64,000 nucleotides of DNA from Hyphomicrobiales bacterium (lineage in GTDB: Bacteria; Pseudomonadota; Alphaproteobacteria; SPJN01), in NCBI GenBank assembly GCA_006844605.1, contig SPJN01000018.1, forward strand, positions 1 to 64,000, read 5' to 3'. This document shows positions 45,195-53,877 of the stretch, piece after piece. Position 1 is the stretch's first letter. Each line of letters begins with the position of its first letter. Below the pieces are notes generated by a model. It was not told the origin of the DNA. It did not search any database and was given only the letters and a program-made list of their open reading frames with translations. The position numbers were made by a program, and so were the translations under genes.

Positions 45195-45431
45195 CAGGTT
45201 TTTCGCCTTGAACTGGGTTGATCACCTAGGGGGATTGAGCAGGCTTTTGCCCTGATTGGCAAGTTACCACTTGCCGCACAGGCGGGCAGGGGGGCGACTG
45301 ACGTAGGGTTAAGGGAAAATATCACCAGAAAACAGGTGGAATGATCAAGAACGGTCTTGCACGGGCCGAAGTGATCTATCAGGATGGCGACGTTTTGACA
45401 TCATTTATAACCGTAACAAATGGGGAATGTC

Positions 45432-46544
45432 ATGAATTTTGACTTTTCTGATGAGCAGAAAATGCTCCGCGATCAGGCCCGCAGTTTCTTGGAAGACAAA
45501 TGTACTTCCCAGACAGTGCGCACAATCCTAGAAGGGGATGAACCCTATGATAAGGAGCTTTGGGCAGGTATTGCCGAAATGGGCTTCTTGGGGGCAGCTA
45601 TCCCTGAAGAATTCGGTGGCCTTGGTCTTGGGCACCTTGAACTTTGCGTCATTGCAGAAGAAGTGGGCCGCGTTGTTGCGCCGGTGCCGTTCTCAAGCTC
45701 TGTTTATCTGGCAACCGAAGCCTTGTTGGCTGCAGGCTCAGACTCACAAAAATCTGCATGGCTACCGAAATTGGCTGCGGGTGAAGCGATTGGCACCTTT
45801 GCCGTGGCTGAGGGGAACAAGCCTGCAACAGCGAAAAATGTCAACGCCAGCTTTGACGGTTCTTCCCTGACAGGCACAAAGGTTGCTGTGCCTGATGGCG
45901 ACGTTGCCGATGTGGCGATCGTTGCTGCCAAGTCAGCCAAGGGCACTGCGCTTGTGCTGGTTGACCTGAATGGCCCCGGTGTCTCTCGCCGGAATCTGCG
46001 GACGGTTGACCCGACCCGCTCCTATGCTGAGTTGACCTTTGAAGGCGCCCCAGCAGAACTGATCGGGGATGATGGCGAAGGCTGGTCCCTGAAGGAACGT
46101 GTGTTTGACCGTGCTGCGGTATTGATGGCCTTTGAACAGGTTGGCGGTTCGCAGTCTGCATTGGAAATGGCGAAAGAATATGCCATGGGCCGTATCGCCT
46201 TCGGTCGTTCGATTGCCTCATTCCAGGCGATCAAGCACAAATTGGCTGACATGTATATCAAGACGGAATTGGCCCGCTCCAACGCCTATTACGGCGCTTG
46301 GGCATTGTCTACTGATGCGCCCGAACTGCCCGTGGCAGCCGCTGGTGCCCGTGTTGCTGCCATTGAAGCCTATGGCTTTGCTGCGCAGGAAAATGTGCAG
46401 GCCCATGGCGGTATCGGCTTCACTTGGGAAGCTGATTGCCATTTGCATTATCGTCGTGCCCGCAATTTGAACTTGGCCCTTGGTTCTGGCCGTGTGTGGA
46501 AAGATGCGCTTGTAACGCGCCTTGAACAACGCAACGCCGCTTGA
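45432..46544 (+). CDS. Acyl-CoA dehydrogenase family protein, subunit 1 of a pair
   Basis: 370 aa from the ATG at 45432 after TGGGGAATGT. The N-terminal helical domain has DFSDEQKMLRDQARSFLED, IAEMGFLGAAIPEEFGG and EEVGRVVAPVPF. The mid beta-domain is divergent. The C-terminal ENVQAHGGIGFTWEADCHLHYRRAR carries the FAD/CoA-linked GGIGFTWE motif. The smaller size and divergent middle match the PimD/small-subunit class that works as a heteromer with a larger partner, which here is the next gene 25 bp downstream. The substrate is unknown. Confidence 0.87.
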   Translation: MNFDFSDEQKMLRDQARSFLEDKCTSQTVRTILEGDEPYDKELWAGIAEMGFLGAAIPEEFGGLGLGHLELCVIAEEVGRVVAPVPFSSSVYLATEALLAAGSDSQKSAWLPKLAAGEAIGTFAVAEGNKPATAKNVNASFDGSSLTGTKVAVPDGDVADVAIVAAKSAKGTALVLVDLNGPGVSRRNLRTVDPTRSYAELTFEGAPAELIGDDGEGWSLKERVFDRAAVLMAFEQVGGSQSALEMAKEYAMGRIAFGRSIASFQAIKHKLADMYIKTELARSNAYYGAWALSTDAPELPVAAAGARVAAIEAYGFAAQENVQAHGGIGFTWEADCHLHYRRARNLNLALGSGRVWKDALVTRLEQRNAA

Positions 46545-46569
46545 GCCAGCATAGAAGGGAGACAGACTA

Positions 46570-47805
46570 ATGGATTTTAACGATTCACCAGAAGAAGCCG
46601 CCTTCCGCGCCGAAGTGCGTGAGTGGCTGGACAAGAACGCCGAAAAGAAGACCGACACAAACACCAATTGGCGTGCCGGTCTTGACGATGCTGAGGCTAT
46701 GGCCAAGGCAAAGGCATGGCAGGCCAAGCGCGCCGATGCCCGCTTTGCACAGATTACATGGCCCGAAGAATGGGGTGGCCGTGGTGGCACCCCGATTCAG
46801 ACCGTGATTTATGGTCAGGAAGAAAGCCAGTATCTTGCCCCGCGCGGCTATTTTGAAATTGGTTTGGGCATGTGCATTCCCACCATGATGGCCTATGCCA
46901 CACCGGAACAGAATGCGCGCTTTGTGCAGCCTGCCCTGCGTGGTGAGGAAATCTGGTGCCAGCTATTCTCTGAACCGTCAGCCGGGTCTGACGTCGCCGG
47001 TTTGCGGACAAAGGCTGTGCGCGATGGTGACGACTGGGTGATCAATGGTCAGAAGGTTTGGACCTCTGGTGCGCATTATTCCGATTTCGGTATTTTGCTG
47101 ACCCGTACCAATCCCGACGTGCCTAAGCATAAGGGCCTAACCATGTTCTTCCTTGATATGAAGAGCCCGGGCGTCGAATGCCGTCCCATTAAGCAGATGT
47201 CAGGTGATGCAAACTTTAACGAAGTGTTCTTCACCGATGTACGCATCCCTGATAGCCAGCGCCTGTCCGATGAAGGCAATGGCTGGAAAGTTGCCCTGAC
47301 CACGCTGATGAATGAGCGTTTGGCGGTTGGTGATGCCAGCGGCCCCGATATTGAAGAGTTGATGGAGCTTGCCCGTAACACAGAAAGTGAAACAGGCGGT
47401 CCAGTCATTAAGGATATGGACGTTCGTCAGAAAATCGCTGATTGGTATGTGCAGGGCCAGGGCCTGAAATATACCAAGTTCCGTACCCTGACTGCCCTGT
47501 CAAAGGGTCAGACACCGGGGCCGGAAGCGTCAATTTCAAAGGTTGTGTCAGCACCGCGGTTGCAGGATTTGACCAGCTTTGCACTTGATCTGATGGATCA
47601 GTCCGGTGTGCAAATGGACCGTGAGTTGACGGGTGAAAACATGCAGTTCATGGCCTCAAACTTTTGGGCGCCGGGTCTGCGTATTGCCGGCGGTACAGAT
47701 GAAATCCTGCGCAATATCATTGCCGAACGCGTGCTGGGCTTGCCCGGCGATGTCCGCGTTGACAAGGACGTGGCCTATAAGGATCTGCCCAAGGGCACAA
47801 GCTGA
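46570..47805 (+). CDS. Acyl-CoA dehydrogenase, subunit 2 of a pair
   Basis: 411 aa. Landmarks are ITWPEEWGGRGGTPIQTVIYGQE, LFSEPSAGSDVAGL, WVINGQKVWTSGAHYSDFGILLTRTNP and the C-terminal RIAGGTDEILRNIIAERVLGLPGD. It has an AAGGGAG-type Shine-Dalgarno just before the ATG and follows subunit 1, forming a likely two-gene operon closed by a terminator. The catalytic base is not securely assignable by eye in either protein. The family suggests acyl chains of branched or cyclic acids (inference). Confidence 0.9.
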   Translation: MDFNDSPEEAAFRAEVREWLDKNAEKKTDTNTNWRAGLDDAEAMAKAKAWQAKRADARFAQITWPEEWGGRGGTPIQTVIYGQEESQYLAPRGYFEIGLGMCIPTMMAYATPEQNARFVQPALRGEEIWCQLFSEPSAGSDVAGLRTKAVRDGDDWVINGQKVWTSGAHYSDFGILLTRTNPDVPKHKGLTMFFLDMKSPGVECRPIKQMSGDANFNEVFFTDVRIPDSQRLSDEGNGWKVALTTLMNERLAVGDASGPDIEELMELARNTESETGGPVIKDMDVRQKIADWYVQGQGLKYTKFRTLTALSKGQTPGPEASISKVVSAPRLQDLTSFALDLMDQSGVQMDRELTGENMQFMASNFWAPGLRIAGGTDEILRNIIAERVLGLPGDVRVDKDVAYKDLPKGTS

Positions 47806-47832
47806 TCTGACCAACAGTGTTAGAGATTTAGG

Positions 47833-47864
47833 AAAGGCGGCCTCCTTGAGGTCGCCTTTTTCTT
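47833..47864 (+). terminator. Intrinsic terminator after the acyl-CoA dehydrogenase pair
   Basis: AAAGGCGGCCT and AGGTCGCCTTT form an 11-bp stem with a single G-U pair, loop CCTTG-like, followed by TTTCTTT. It lies 28 bp after the stop of the second dehydrogenase gene. Confidence 0.85.
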
Positions 47865-47926
47865 TGATCGGTTCTATGGCGAATTGGCACCTTTCCCCAA
47901 CCGCCAAAATCCCCTAACCATAGGGC

Positions 47927-48952
47927 ATGGTTGAAACACCTGCACATACCGCCCCTTTAAGCCGCCGCTTTTCCGTTGCGCCGATGATGGACTGGACGGA
48001 TAGGCACTGCCGCATGTTTCATCGGCAACTGAGCCGCCATGCGCTGTTATATACAGAGATGGTGACCGCAGATGCAGTGATACATGGCGATCAGGCGCGT
48101 CTGTTGGGCTTTGACGGGGCTGAACATCCTATTGCCTTGCAACTTGGCGGGTCGGAGCCTGATAAGCTGGCCGCAGCGGTCAAAATCGCGCTTGAGTTCC
48201 AATATGACGAGATCAACTTGAATGTCGGTTGCCCGTCTGATCGTGTGCAGTCCGGCAGCTTTGGTGCCTGCCTGATGGCGGAGCCTGAGTTGGTTGCCGA
48301 CTGTATTCGTGCGATGCAGGATGCGGCGGGCGCTGTCCCCATCACTGTGAAATGCCGTATCGGTATTGATGAGCAGGATGAGGAGCAAGCCCTGCGCAGC
48401 TTTGTTGAAATTGTGTCTGAACGAGGTGGCGCAACCAGTTTTGCCGTTCATGCGCGTAAGGCATGGTTGAAGGGGTTAAGCCCCAAACAAAACCGCGAAG
48501 TGCCGCCACTGAATTATCCGCTGGTCTATGCGCTGAAGCAGGAACTGCCTGATCTTGAAATCGCAATTAATGGCGGCATCCCGGACCTTGATGCGGTGGC
48601 CACCCATTTGGGTCACGTGGACGGGGCCATGGTGGGCCGGGCCGCCTATCAGACGCCGTGGGTGTTGGCTGATGTGGACCGGCGTTTTTTTGCGGCTGAC
48701 AATCCAGTGCAAACCCCCCATCAGGCGATCCGTAATTATCTGCCCTATGTTGAAGGGTGCTTGTCTGCGGGCGTGCCGCTGAAAAGCATGACCCGCCATA
48801 TGATGGGCCTATTTGCAGGCGCAAAAGGCGCGCGAGCATGGCGACGGACCCTGTCAGAACAGGCGCATAAGGATGGCGCTGGGCCTGAGGTATTGTTGCA
48901 GGCGCTTTCCTGTGTGAGTGAAGCACCCTATTTGGAAGGACATGCGGCGTGA
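47927..48952 (+). CDS. dusA: tRNA-dihydrouridine synthase DusA
   Basis: FMN-dependent enzyme reducing U20/U20a in the tRNA D-loop, 341 aa. RRFSVAPMMDWTDRHCRMFHRQLSRHALLYTEM starts the TIM barrel, as in DusA. NLNVGCPSDRVQSGSFGACLM contains the catalytic-Cys loop, VHARKAWLKGLSPKQNREVPPL is the DusA signature and GAMVGRAAYQTPW the phosphate site. The stop overlaps the GTG of the following permease gene. Confidence 0.95.
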   Translation: MVETPAHTAPLSRRFSVAPMMDWTDRHCRMFHRQLSRHALLYTEMVTADAVIHGDQARLLGFDGAEHPIALQLGGSEPDKLAAAVKIALEFQYDEINLNVGCPSDRVQSGSFGACLMAEPELVADCIRAMQDAAGAVPITVKCRIGIDEQDEEQALRSFVEIVSERGGATSFAVHARKAWLKGLSPKQNREVPPLNYPLVYALKQELPDLEIAINGGIPDLDAVATHLGHVDGAMVGRAAYQTPWVLADVDRRFFAADNPVQTPHQAIRNYLPYVEGCLSAGVPLKSMTRHMMGLFAGAKGARAWRRTLSEQAHKDGAGPEVLLQALSCVSEAPYLEGHAA

Positions 48953-49773
48953 GTGTTGATGTGTTGATGGAATGGCTGCCCTTTGCGTTGACGCTGCTTG
49001 GCGCAGGAATATTCGCGGGCGTTCTGGCTGGACTATTGGGTGTGGGCGGCGGCATCGTCATCGTGCCTGTGCTTTACCACCTGTTTACACAGCTGGACCT
49101 TGATACGGCGATCCGTATGCATTTGGCCGTTGGCACCAGCCTTGCCACCATCATCCCGACCGCGATTTCGTCGGCGCGCAGCCATCATAAAAAACAGGCA
49201 GTGGATTTTGATCTGCTGAAAAGCTGGGGCATTGCCATTGCCATCGGCGTGGTAATTGGGGCGACACTTGCAGCGTTCCTGTCGGGGGAAGCATTGCAGA
49301 GTGTATTTGGTATTGTGGCCCTGTTGGTCGCGCTTAATATGGCGTTTGGAAAGCAAAGCTGGCGCTTGGGGGCGGCATTGCCGCGGGAACCATTTCGCGG
49401 GCTGCTTGGTGTTTTTGTCGGCGGCTTCTCCTCCATGATGGGGATCGGCGGCGGGACATTATCTGTGCCGATCATGACCCTTTATAATGTGCCTGTGCAT
49501 CGCGCGGTTGGTACAGCATCAGCCATCGGATTGATCATCGCAGTGCCGGGGGCCATCAGCTTTATGGTCAGCGGCTGGCAGGCCGAAGGGTTGCCGCCAT
49601 TCAGCGTTGGTTATGTGTCGCTTCTGGGGTTCGCATTGATCGTTCCCATGACGATCTTGTCAGCACCGTGGGGAGCCAAATTGGCCCATGCATTGCCCGT
49701 TATCTGGCTAAAGCGTGCCTTTGCTGTGTTTCTGTTTTTGACGGGCGTGCGGATGCTGGACCTGTTTGGATAG
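48949..49773 (+). CDS. TauE/SafE family sulfite exporter-like permease
   Basis: 274-aa membrane protein beginning with a GTG that overlaps the dusA TGA. About eight helices are visible. The paired signatures are AGIFAGVLAGLLGVGGGIVIVPVLY and GVFVGGFSSMMGIGGGTLSVPIM, followed by NVPVHRAVGTASAIG, reflecting the internal repeat of the family. Relatives export sulfite, sulfoacetate or other organosulfur anions. No sulfonate pathway is adjacent, so the substrate is not determined. Confidence 0.88.
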   Translation: MSVDVLMEWLPFALTLLGAGIFAGVLAGLLGVGGGIVIVPVLYHLFTQLDLDTAIRMHLAVGTSLATIIPTAISSARSHHKKQAVDFDLLKSWGIAIAIGVVIGATLAAFLSGEALQSVFGIVALLVALNMAFGKQSWRLGAALPREPFRGLLGVFVGGFSSMMGIGGGTLSVPIMTLYNVPVHRAVGTASAIGLIIAVPGAISFMVSGWQAEGLPPFSVGYVSLLGFALIVPMTILSAPWGAKLAHALPVIWLKRAFAVFLFLTGVRMLDLFG

Positions 49774-49803
49774 GCTATCATTTTACGGCCTGCTCATTGG
49801 TGG

Positions 49804-50532
49804 TTAGGACTTCCAGCGTTCTTTCGCGCTGTCGTCAGTTGTCTTTGCCTCAACCCACCCGGATGAGCCATCTGCGCGCTCCTCCCGTTTCCAGAACGGG
49901 GCGTCTGTCTTCAAATAATCCATGATGAATTGCGCCGCCTCAAACGCCGCCTGTCGGTGGGAAGAGGTGGCAGCAACCAGCACAATCTGCTCCCCTATTT
50001 TCAGGGTGCCAAAGCGGTGAATGATCGTCAGACCCAGCAAAGGCCAGCGGTCTGTTGCGCGCTTCCCAATATTGTTCAGGGCCTTTTCAGCCATGCCCTG
50101 ATAGTGATCAAGGTGAAGGGCGGTTAACGGAGCGGGGCCATCATCCAGCCTGACGCGCCCTGTAAAACAAGCGGTTGCCCCGATATGGGGGGTGTCGCCT
50201 TCAAGCTGCTTTAGCTCAACCGCAACATCAAAATCTCCGGCTTGGACGCTGATCTTGAAAGGGATGGCTTCCTCTCCCCCTGTCATGGGGGGAAACAAAG
50301 CAATTTCATCGCCATCTGTGATTGTAGCGGTCAGCGGGACTGTTTCTTCGTTCAGGGCCGCGCGGATTTTGTCTTGTTCGGAAAACGCCGCTGTATAGCG
50401 GTCACTAAGGGCGGACAAGTGTATGATCAATTGGGCGATGGTGGTGACTTCAGGCGGCAGCGAGACCCGTTCCTCTCCCTTGCCGACTTTTTCACGGACC
50501 CATGAAAAATACAGCAGCGATACCTCTGCCAT
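49804..50532 (-). CDS. moaX: MoaD-MoaE fusion, molybdopterin synthase
   Basis: Single 242-aa polypeptide holding both molybdopterin synthase subunits. Residues 1-86 are MoaD-like (ubiquitin fold: LLYFSWVREKVGKGEERVSL; ITDGDEIALFPPMTGG) ending in the diglycine G85-G86. Residues 87-242 are MoaE: FKISVQAGDFDVAVELKQL, ATSSHRQAAFEAAQFIMDYLKTDAPFWKREER with the two active-site lysines. A free MoaD C-terminal glycine must be thiocarboxylated, so processing after G86 is expected, as for mycobacterial MoaX. The ATG at 50532 is 4 nt after the pgsA stop. Confidence 0.92.
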   Translation of the reverse strand: MAEVSLLYFSWVREKVGKGEERVSLPPEVTTIAQLIIHLSALSDRYTAAFSEQDKIRAALNEETVPLTATITDGDEIALFPPMTGGEEAIPFKISVQAGDFDVAVELKQLEGDTPHIGATACFTGRVRLDDGPAPLTALHLDHYQGMAEKALNNIGKRATDRWPLLGLTIIHRFGTLKIGEQIVLVAATSSHRQAAFEAAQFIMDYLKTDAPFWKREERADGSSGWVEAKTTDDSAKERWKS

Positions 50533-50536
50533 TTTA

Positions 50537-51115
50537 TCAGTCCCCGGCGCGGGCGCGGTCAACGGCGATGACGTGCGCCAACCCTTGCTTCAGGTAGCCA
50601 TAGCCCGTGACGATCGTCAGAATGGCAGCCACCCACAAACCCAGCATGCCCAGTTCTGTTAGGAAGGGAATGATGGCATCGCCCGCAGGCCCTGTCAGTA
50701 GAATGGATAGGGCGATCATTTGGACAGTGGTTTTCCACTTGGCCAATTGTGTTACCGGAACGGACACCTGTGCGCCGGCCAAAAATTCCCGTAGGCCCGA
50801 TACCAAAATTTCGCGGATCAGGATGATGGCGGCTGCGATAACGCCGACGCCGCCAATGATCCCTTCACCAACCAACATGATCAGCGCTGTGCCAACCAGC
50901 AGCTTGTCGGCAATGGGGTCAAGCAAGCGGCCCAGTTCCGACATTTGGTCAAGCGCGCGCGCTAGATACCCGTCGAAAAAATCCGTGACCGCAGCGGCGA
51001 CGAACAGGCCAAAGGGTAACCAATATTGCCAGTCACCAGGCAAGTAGAAACCGGCGACCATACCGGGAATGGCCAGAATGCGAAAAAACGTCAATATATT
51101 GGGTATCGTGAACAT
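50537..51115 (-). CDS. pgsA: CDP-diacylglycerol-glycerol-3-phosphate 3-phosphatidyltransferase PgsA
   Basis: Membrane enzyme committing CDP-diacylglycerol to phosphatidylglycerol. 192 aa from the ATG at 51115 (MFTIPNILTFFRIL). The CDP-alcohol phosphotransferase motif is complete: DFFDGYLARALDQMSELGRLLDPIADKLL (D-x2-DG-x2-AR-x8-G-x3-D-x3-D). Five to six helices are visible. Downstream of uvrC and upstream of the MoaD-MoaE fusion, an arrangement (uvrC-pgsA-moaD-moaE) recurring in alphaproteobacteria. Confidence 0.95.
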   Translation of the reverse strand: MFTIPNILTFFRILAIPGMVAGFYLPGDWQYWLPFGLFVAAAVTDFFDGYLARALDQMSELGRLLDPIADKLLVGTALIMLVGEGIIGGVGVIAAAIILIREILVSGLREFLAGAQVSVPVTQLAKWKTTVQMIALSILLTGPAGDAIIPFLTELGMLGLWVAAILTIVTGYGYLKQGLAHVIAVDRARAGD

Positions 51116-51147
51116 AGTTATCTCATAGCCCAAACAGACGTGCCTGC

Positions 51148-53067
51148 CTAGCCGCGGAAGTGATCATAAATGCGTTGTGCAACAGTTTCTGAAATGCCAG
51201 CGACCGCCTGCAAATCAGGCAGGGACGCTTGAGCGACCGCTTTTGCTGATCCGAAGTGGTGCAGCAATGCCTTTTTCCGTTTTGGCCCAATACCGCCAAC
51301 CTCATCCAATGGGTTTTTCAGGCGTGATTTACCCCGCTTGGCGCGGTGGGTGCCGATGGCAAAACGATGCGCCTCGTCTCGCAATCGTTGAATATAGTGG
51401 AGGAGCGGATCGCGCGGGCCCAAGCTGATTGGTTGCGGCGTGTCTGGAAGGAACAACCGCTCCCGCCCGGCGTTGCGATCCTCGCCCTTGGCAACCCCGA
51501 CCAACGCAATATCCTCAACCCCCAGATCGGCAAGGACGCGCATGGCTTCGCTCAACTGGCCCTGTCCGCCATCAATCAGGACAAGGTCCGGGCGATCGGC
51601 GGCATCGCCAGCCTCTTCGGATTTGACCAATCGTGTAAAGCGTCGGGTCAACACTTCGCGCATCATGCCGAAATCATCGCCGGGGCTGAGTGTTTTGTCC
51701 TTGATATTGAAGGTCCGATAGGCTCGTTTTTCAAACCCCTCAGGCCCCGCGACGATCATCGCACCGATTTGATCTGTGCCGCCTGTATGACTGTTATCAT
51801 ACACTTCCACACGTTGCGGCATGGCTGGCAGGTCAAACATATCCGCCAACCCTTCCAACATCGCGATGTGGGTGGCGCTTTCGGCCAGTCTTCGTGCCAA
51901 TGCCTCCTTCGCATTGTCGATGGCATGGGCCATAACCGCCCGCCGTTCACCGCGTTGGGGGCGCGAGATGCGCACCGTACGGTCAGAACGCGTCGACAGT
52001 GCGTCCGCAATCAGTGTCGCGTCATCAGCTTCATGACTGGTAAGGATCATCCTTGGTGCCGGTTTGTTGTCATAGAACTGCCCCAAAAAGGCGGCCAGCA
52101 CAGCCTCGTCAGTTTCGTCCTTATCGTGGCGCGGGAAATAGGCCCGGTTGCCCCAGTTTTGGCCTGCCCGGATGAAAAAGACCTGAATGCAGATCTGTCC
52201 GCCATCACGGGCAAGGGCAACCACGTCAGCCTCGGGAATAGAATCTGGGTTGATCGATTCAGTTTCCTGCACATGTGATAGGGCGCGAATGCGGTCACGC
52301 AGGGCGGCGGCACGCTCAAACTCCATACCGGCAGCGGCATCGTCCATCTGTTCGGACAATTGTTTCTTCAGCGTGCTGGCATCACCCCTTAAAAACCGGC
52401 GTGCATCTTCAACAAGGGCGGCGTAACCATCCTGGTCGATATAGTCTACACATGGCGCGCTGCATCGCTTGATTTGGTAAAGCAGGCAGGGGCGGGTGCG
52501 TTGGTGGTACACGCTGTCAGTGCAAGAGCGTAGTAAAAATGCCTTCTGCAATGTGTTGAGCGTTCGATTGACCGATTTGGCGGAGGCAAAGGGCCCAAAA
52601 TATTCCCCCTTGCGATTGCGCGCGCCGCGATGTTTTACGATTTGGGGAAAGTCGTGATCATTCGCAATCAATATATAGGGGAAGCTTTTATCGTCACGCA
52701 AAATCACATTATAACGCGGGCGATGCCGCTTGATCAGGTTGGATTCAAGCAACAAAGCCTCAGTTTCAGAGGCGGTCACAATCACCTCCAACGCCAAGGT
52801 TTCACGAACCATATAGGCAATGCGGTTGGTGTGGTAACGCCCCTGCGCATAGGCGCTGACCCGTTTGCGCAGGTTTTTGGCCTTGCCCACATATAGAATT
52901 TCAGCGCCCTTGCCGACCATGCGGTACACGCCGGGACGATTGGGAAGGGTTTTTAGCGCCCGTTCAAGCACAGGAATGCCGACCAAATCATCGGAATCGC
53001 CATCATTGGCGACGTTCAATCTGTCCCAACGGTCTGCTTCTGCTACGGGTGGTTTGGAATCGGTCAT
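51148..53067 (-). CDS. uvrC: Excinuclease ABC subunit C
   Basis: Makes the dual incisions of nucleotide excision repair. 639 aa from the ATG at 53067 (MTDSKPPVAEAD); seven codons upstream is a further in-frame ATG. The GIY-YIG nuclease domain covers about residues 45-125 (GVYRMVGKGAEILYVGKAKNLRKRVSAYAQ). The UvrB-interacting UVR motif lies near 230-265, and the RNase H-like C-terminal nuclease domain has VYDNSHTGG, DLVLIDGGQGQLS and the helix-hairpin-helix pair (LDEVGGIGPKRKKALL; LPDLQAVAGISETVAQRIYDHF). uvrB lies 3 kb away in the same direction. Confidence 0.97.
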   Translation of the reverse strand: MTDSKPPVAEADRWDRLNVANDGDSDDLVGIPVLERALKTLPNRPGVYRMVGKGAEILYVGKAKNLRKRVSAYAQGRYHTNRIAYMVRETLALEVIVTASETEALLLESNLIKRHRPRYNVILRDDKSFPYILIANDHDFPQIVKHRGARNRKGEYFGPFASAKSVNRTLNTLQKAFLLRSCTDSVYHQRTRPCLLYQIKRCSAPCVDYIDQDGYAALVEDARRFLRGDASTLKKQLSEQMDDAAAGMEFERAAALRDRIRALSHVQETESINPDSIPEADVVALARDGGQICIQVFFIRAGQNWGNRAYFPRHDKDETDEAVLAAFLGQFYDNKPAPRMILTSHEADDATLIADALSTRSDRTVRISRPQRGERRAVMAHAIDNAKEALARRLAESATHIAMLEGLADMFDLPAMPQRVEVYDNSHTGGTDQIGAMIVAGPEGFEKRAYRTFNIKDKTLSPGDDFGMMREVLTRRFTRLVKSEEAGDAADRPDLVLIDGGQGQLSEAMRVLADLGVEDIALVGVAKGEDRNAGRERLFLPDTPQPISLGPRDPLLHYIQRLRDEAHRFAIGTHRAKRGKSRLKNPLDEVGGIGPKRKKALLHHFGSAKAVAQASLPDLQAVAGISETVAQRIYDHFRG

Positions 53068-53161
53068 GGCCCCATTATGCCCTGTCATTCATGTGCCCCG
53101 CAATCGGGGATGGCGGACTTGTTCACATCTGATTTGTGGGTTTCGTCACCGATCTGTCACA

Positions 53162-53184
53162 CTATCCACCGTTTCTGTGGATAA
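53162..53184. promoter_or_regulatory. Inverted pair of DnaA-box-like sequences
   Basis: TGTGGATAA at 53176-53184 is the perfect complement of the DnaA box TTATCCACA. CTATCCACC at 53162-53170 matches 7 of 9 positions in opposite orientation. Together they make a 7-bp inverted repeat (TATCCAC/GTGGATA). An AT-rich stretch follows 80 bp later. This might be a replication-related site, a DnaA titration/regulatory site, or chance. Confidence 0.4.
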
Positions 53185-53245
53185 GTCTGTGAATGATTCT
53201 GTGCCTATCCGAATAGCGGCAGTGTTTCCTTATGGAATCTACTGG

Positions 53246-53264
53246 TTGCTCATTTTTTGAGCAA
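53246..53264. repeat. Small hairpin in the uvrC-folB gap
   Basis: TTGCTCA (53246-53252) and TGAGCAA (53258-53264) form a 7-bp stem with a T5 loop. It might end a transcript or bind a protein. It is only weakly terminator-like because there is no T run on either exit. Confidence 0.35.
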
Positions 53265-53455
53265 ATAGATACTGCGTTGATTTTATTGAACTTTATAAAG
53301 TCAACACGGGATATATGGATTATTTTTCTAAATATCAATATTAGGAGGCAAAAAACCGATCAGTCCTATGTTGCTGTGCACAAAAACACACTCAAGAATG
53401 GCAAAATTGACTGATTGAGGGGGGCAGTGCGGCTTTTGGGTGTCAGCCTGTGTCT

Positions 53456-53866
53456 TTAACGGCGCTTGCGTTCAATTTCGACGCCAACGCTGTCCGCTGC
53501 TGCAAAAGCTGCGGGCTTTTCCACCCGAACGCGGGTTGACTGGACACGCTCATCCACCAGACAGGCATTGGCGATTTGTTCCGCCATCGTCTCAACAAGG
53601 TTGATGTGTCCCTGATCAATGACCCGGTGAACAATATTGACGATGCCTTCATAGCACAGGACGGAATCAATTTGGTCGCCCACGGGGGCAGCCTGCTCTG
53701 TGACAGTTAAATCGACAGAGACAATGACGGGTTGTTTCACATTCTGCTCATGCGGATGAATGCCAATTTCCGCATCAAGGCGTAAATTATTGACGAAAAC
53801 GTGCCGTAGGGCCAGGTCAGCATTGGCTAGGCTTAACGGGCGGACAGTTGACGGGCTGTTTGTCAT
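53456..53866 (-). CDS. folB: Dihydroneopterin aldolase FolB
   Basis: Folate pathway enzyme, 136 aa. The FolB/FolX tunnel fold is recognised from VFVNNLRLDAEIGIHPHEQNVKQPVIVSVDL, LCYEGIVNIVHRVIDQGHINLVETMAEQIANACL (catalytic Glu near residue 100) and VRVEKPAAFAAADSVGVEIER. The catalytic region contains E in LVETMAEQIA. The stop is followed by the AT-rich gap. It lies 11 bp after the SDR gene in the same direction, giving a two-gene folate/pterin pair. Confidence 0.92.
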   Translation of the reverse strand: MTNSPSTVRPLSLANADLALRHVFVNNLRLDAEIGIHPHEQNVKQPVIVSVDLTVTEQAAPVGDQIDSVLCYEGIVNIVHRVIDQGHINLVETMAEQIANACLVDERVQSTRVRVEKPAAFAAADSVGVEIERKRR

Positions 53867-53877
53867 AATGGGCGATC

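Larger units (their letters stand above)
53068..53455. other. AT-rich 388-bp gap between uvrC and folB
   Basis: The largest non-coding stretch in the window. Its centre (53261-53350) is strikingly AT-rich: I count 26 G or C in 90. It contains a small hairpin (TTGCTCA/TGAGCAA, 53246-53264) and DnaA-box-like sites at 53162-53184. A 60-codon plus-strand frame (53232-53414) exists by chance and shows no motif. I see no tRNA or transposase trace. Confidence 0.6.

Noticed and set aside
53232-53414. Small 60-codon plus-strand frame in the uvrC-folB gap
   Set aside because: AT-rich, no ribosome-binding site and no recognisable motif; most likely chance in a low-complexity region.
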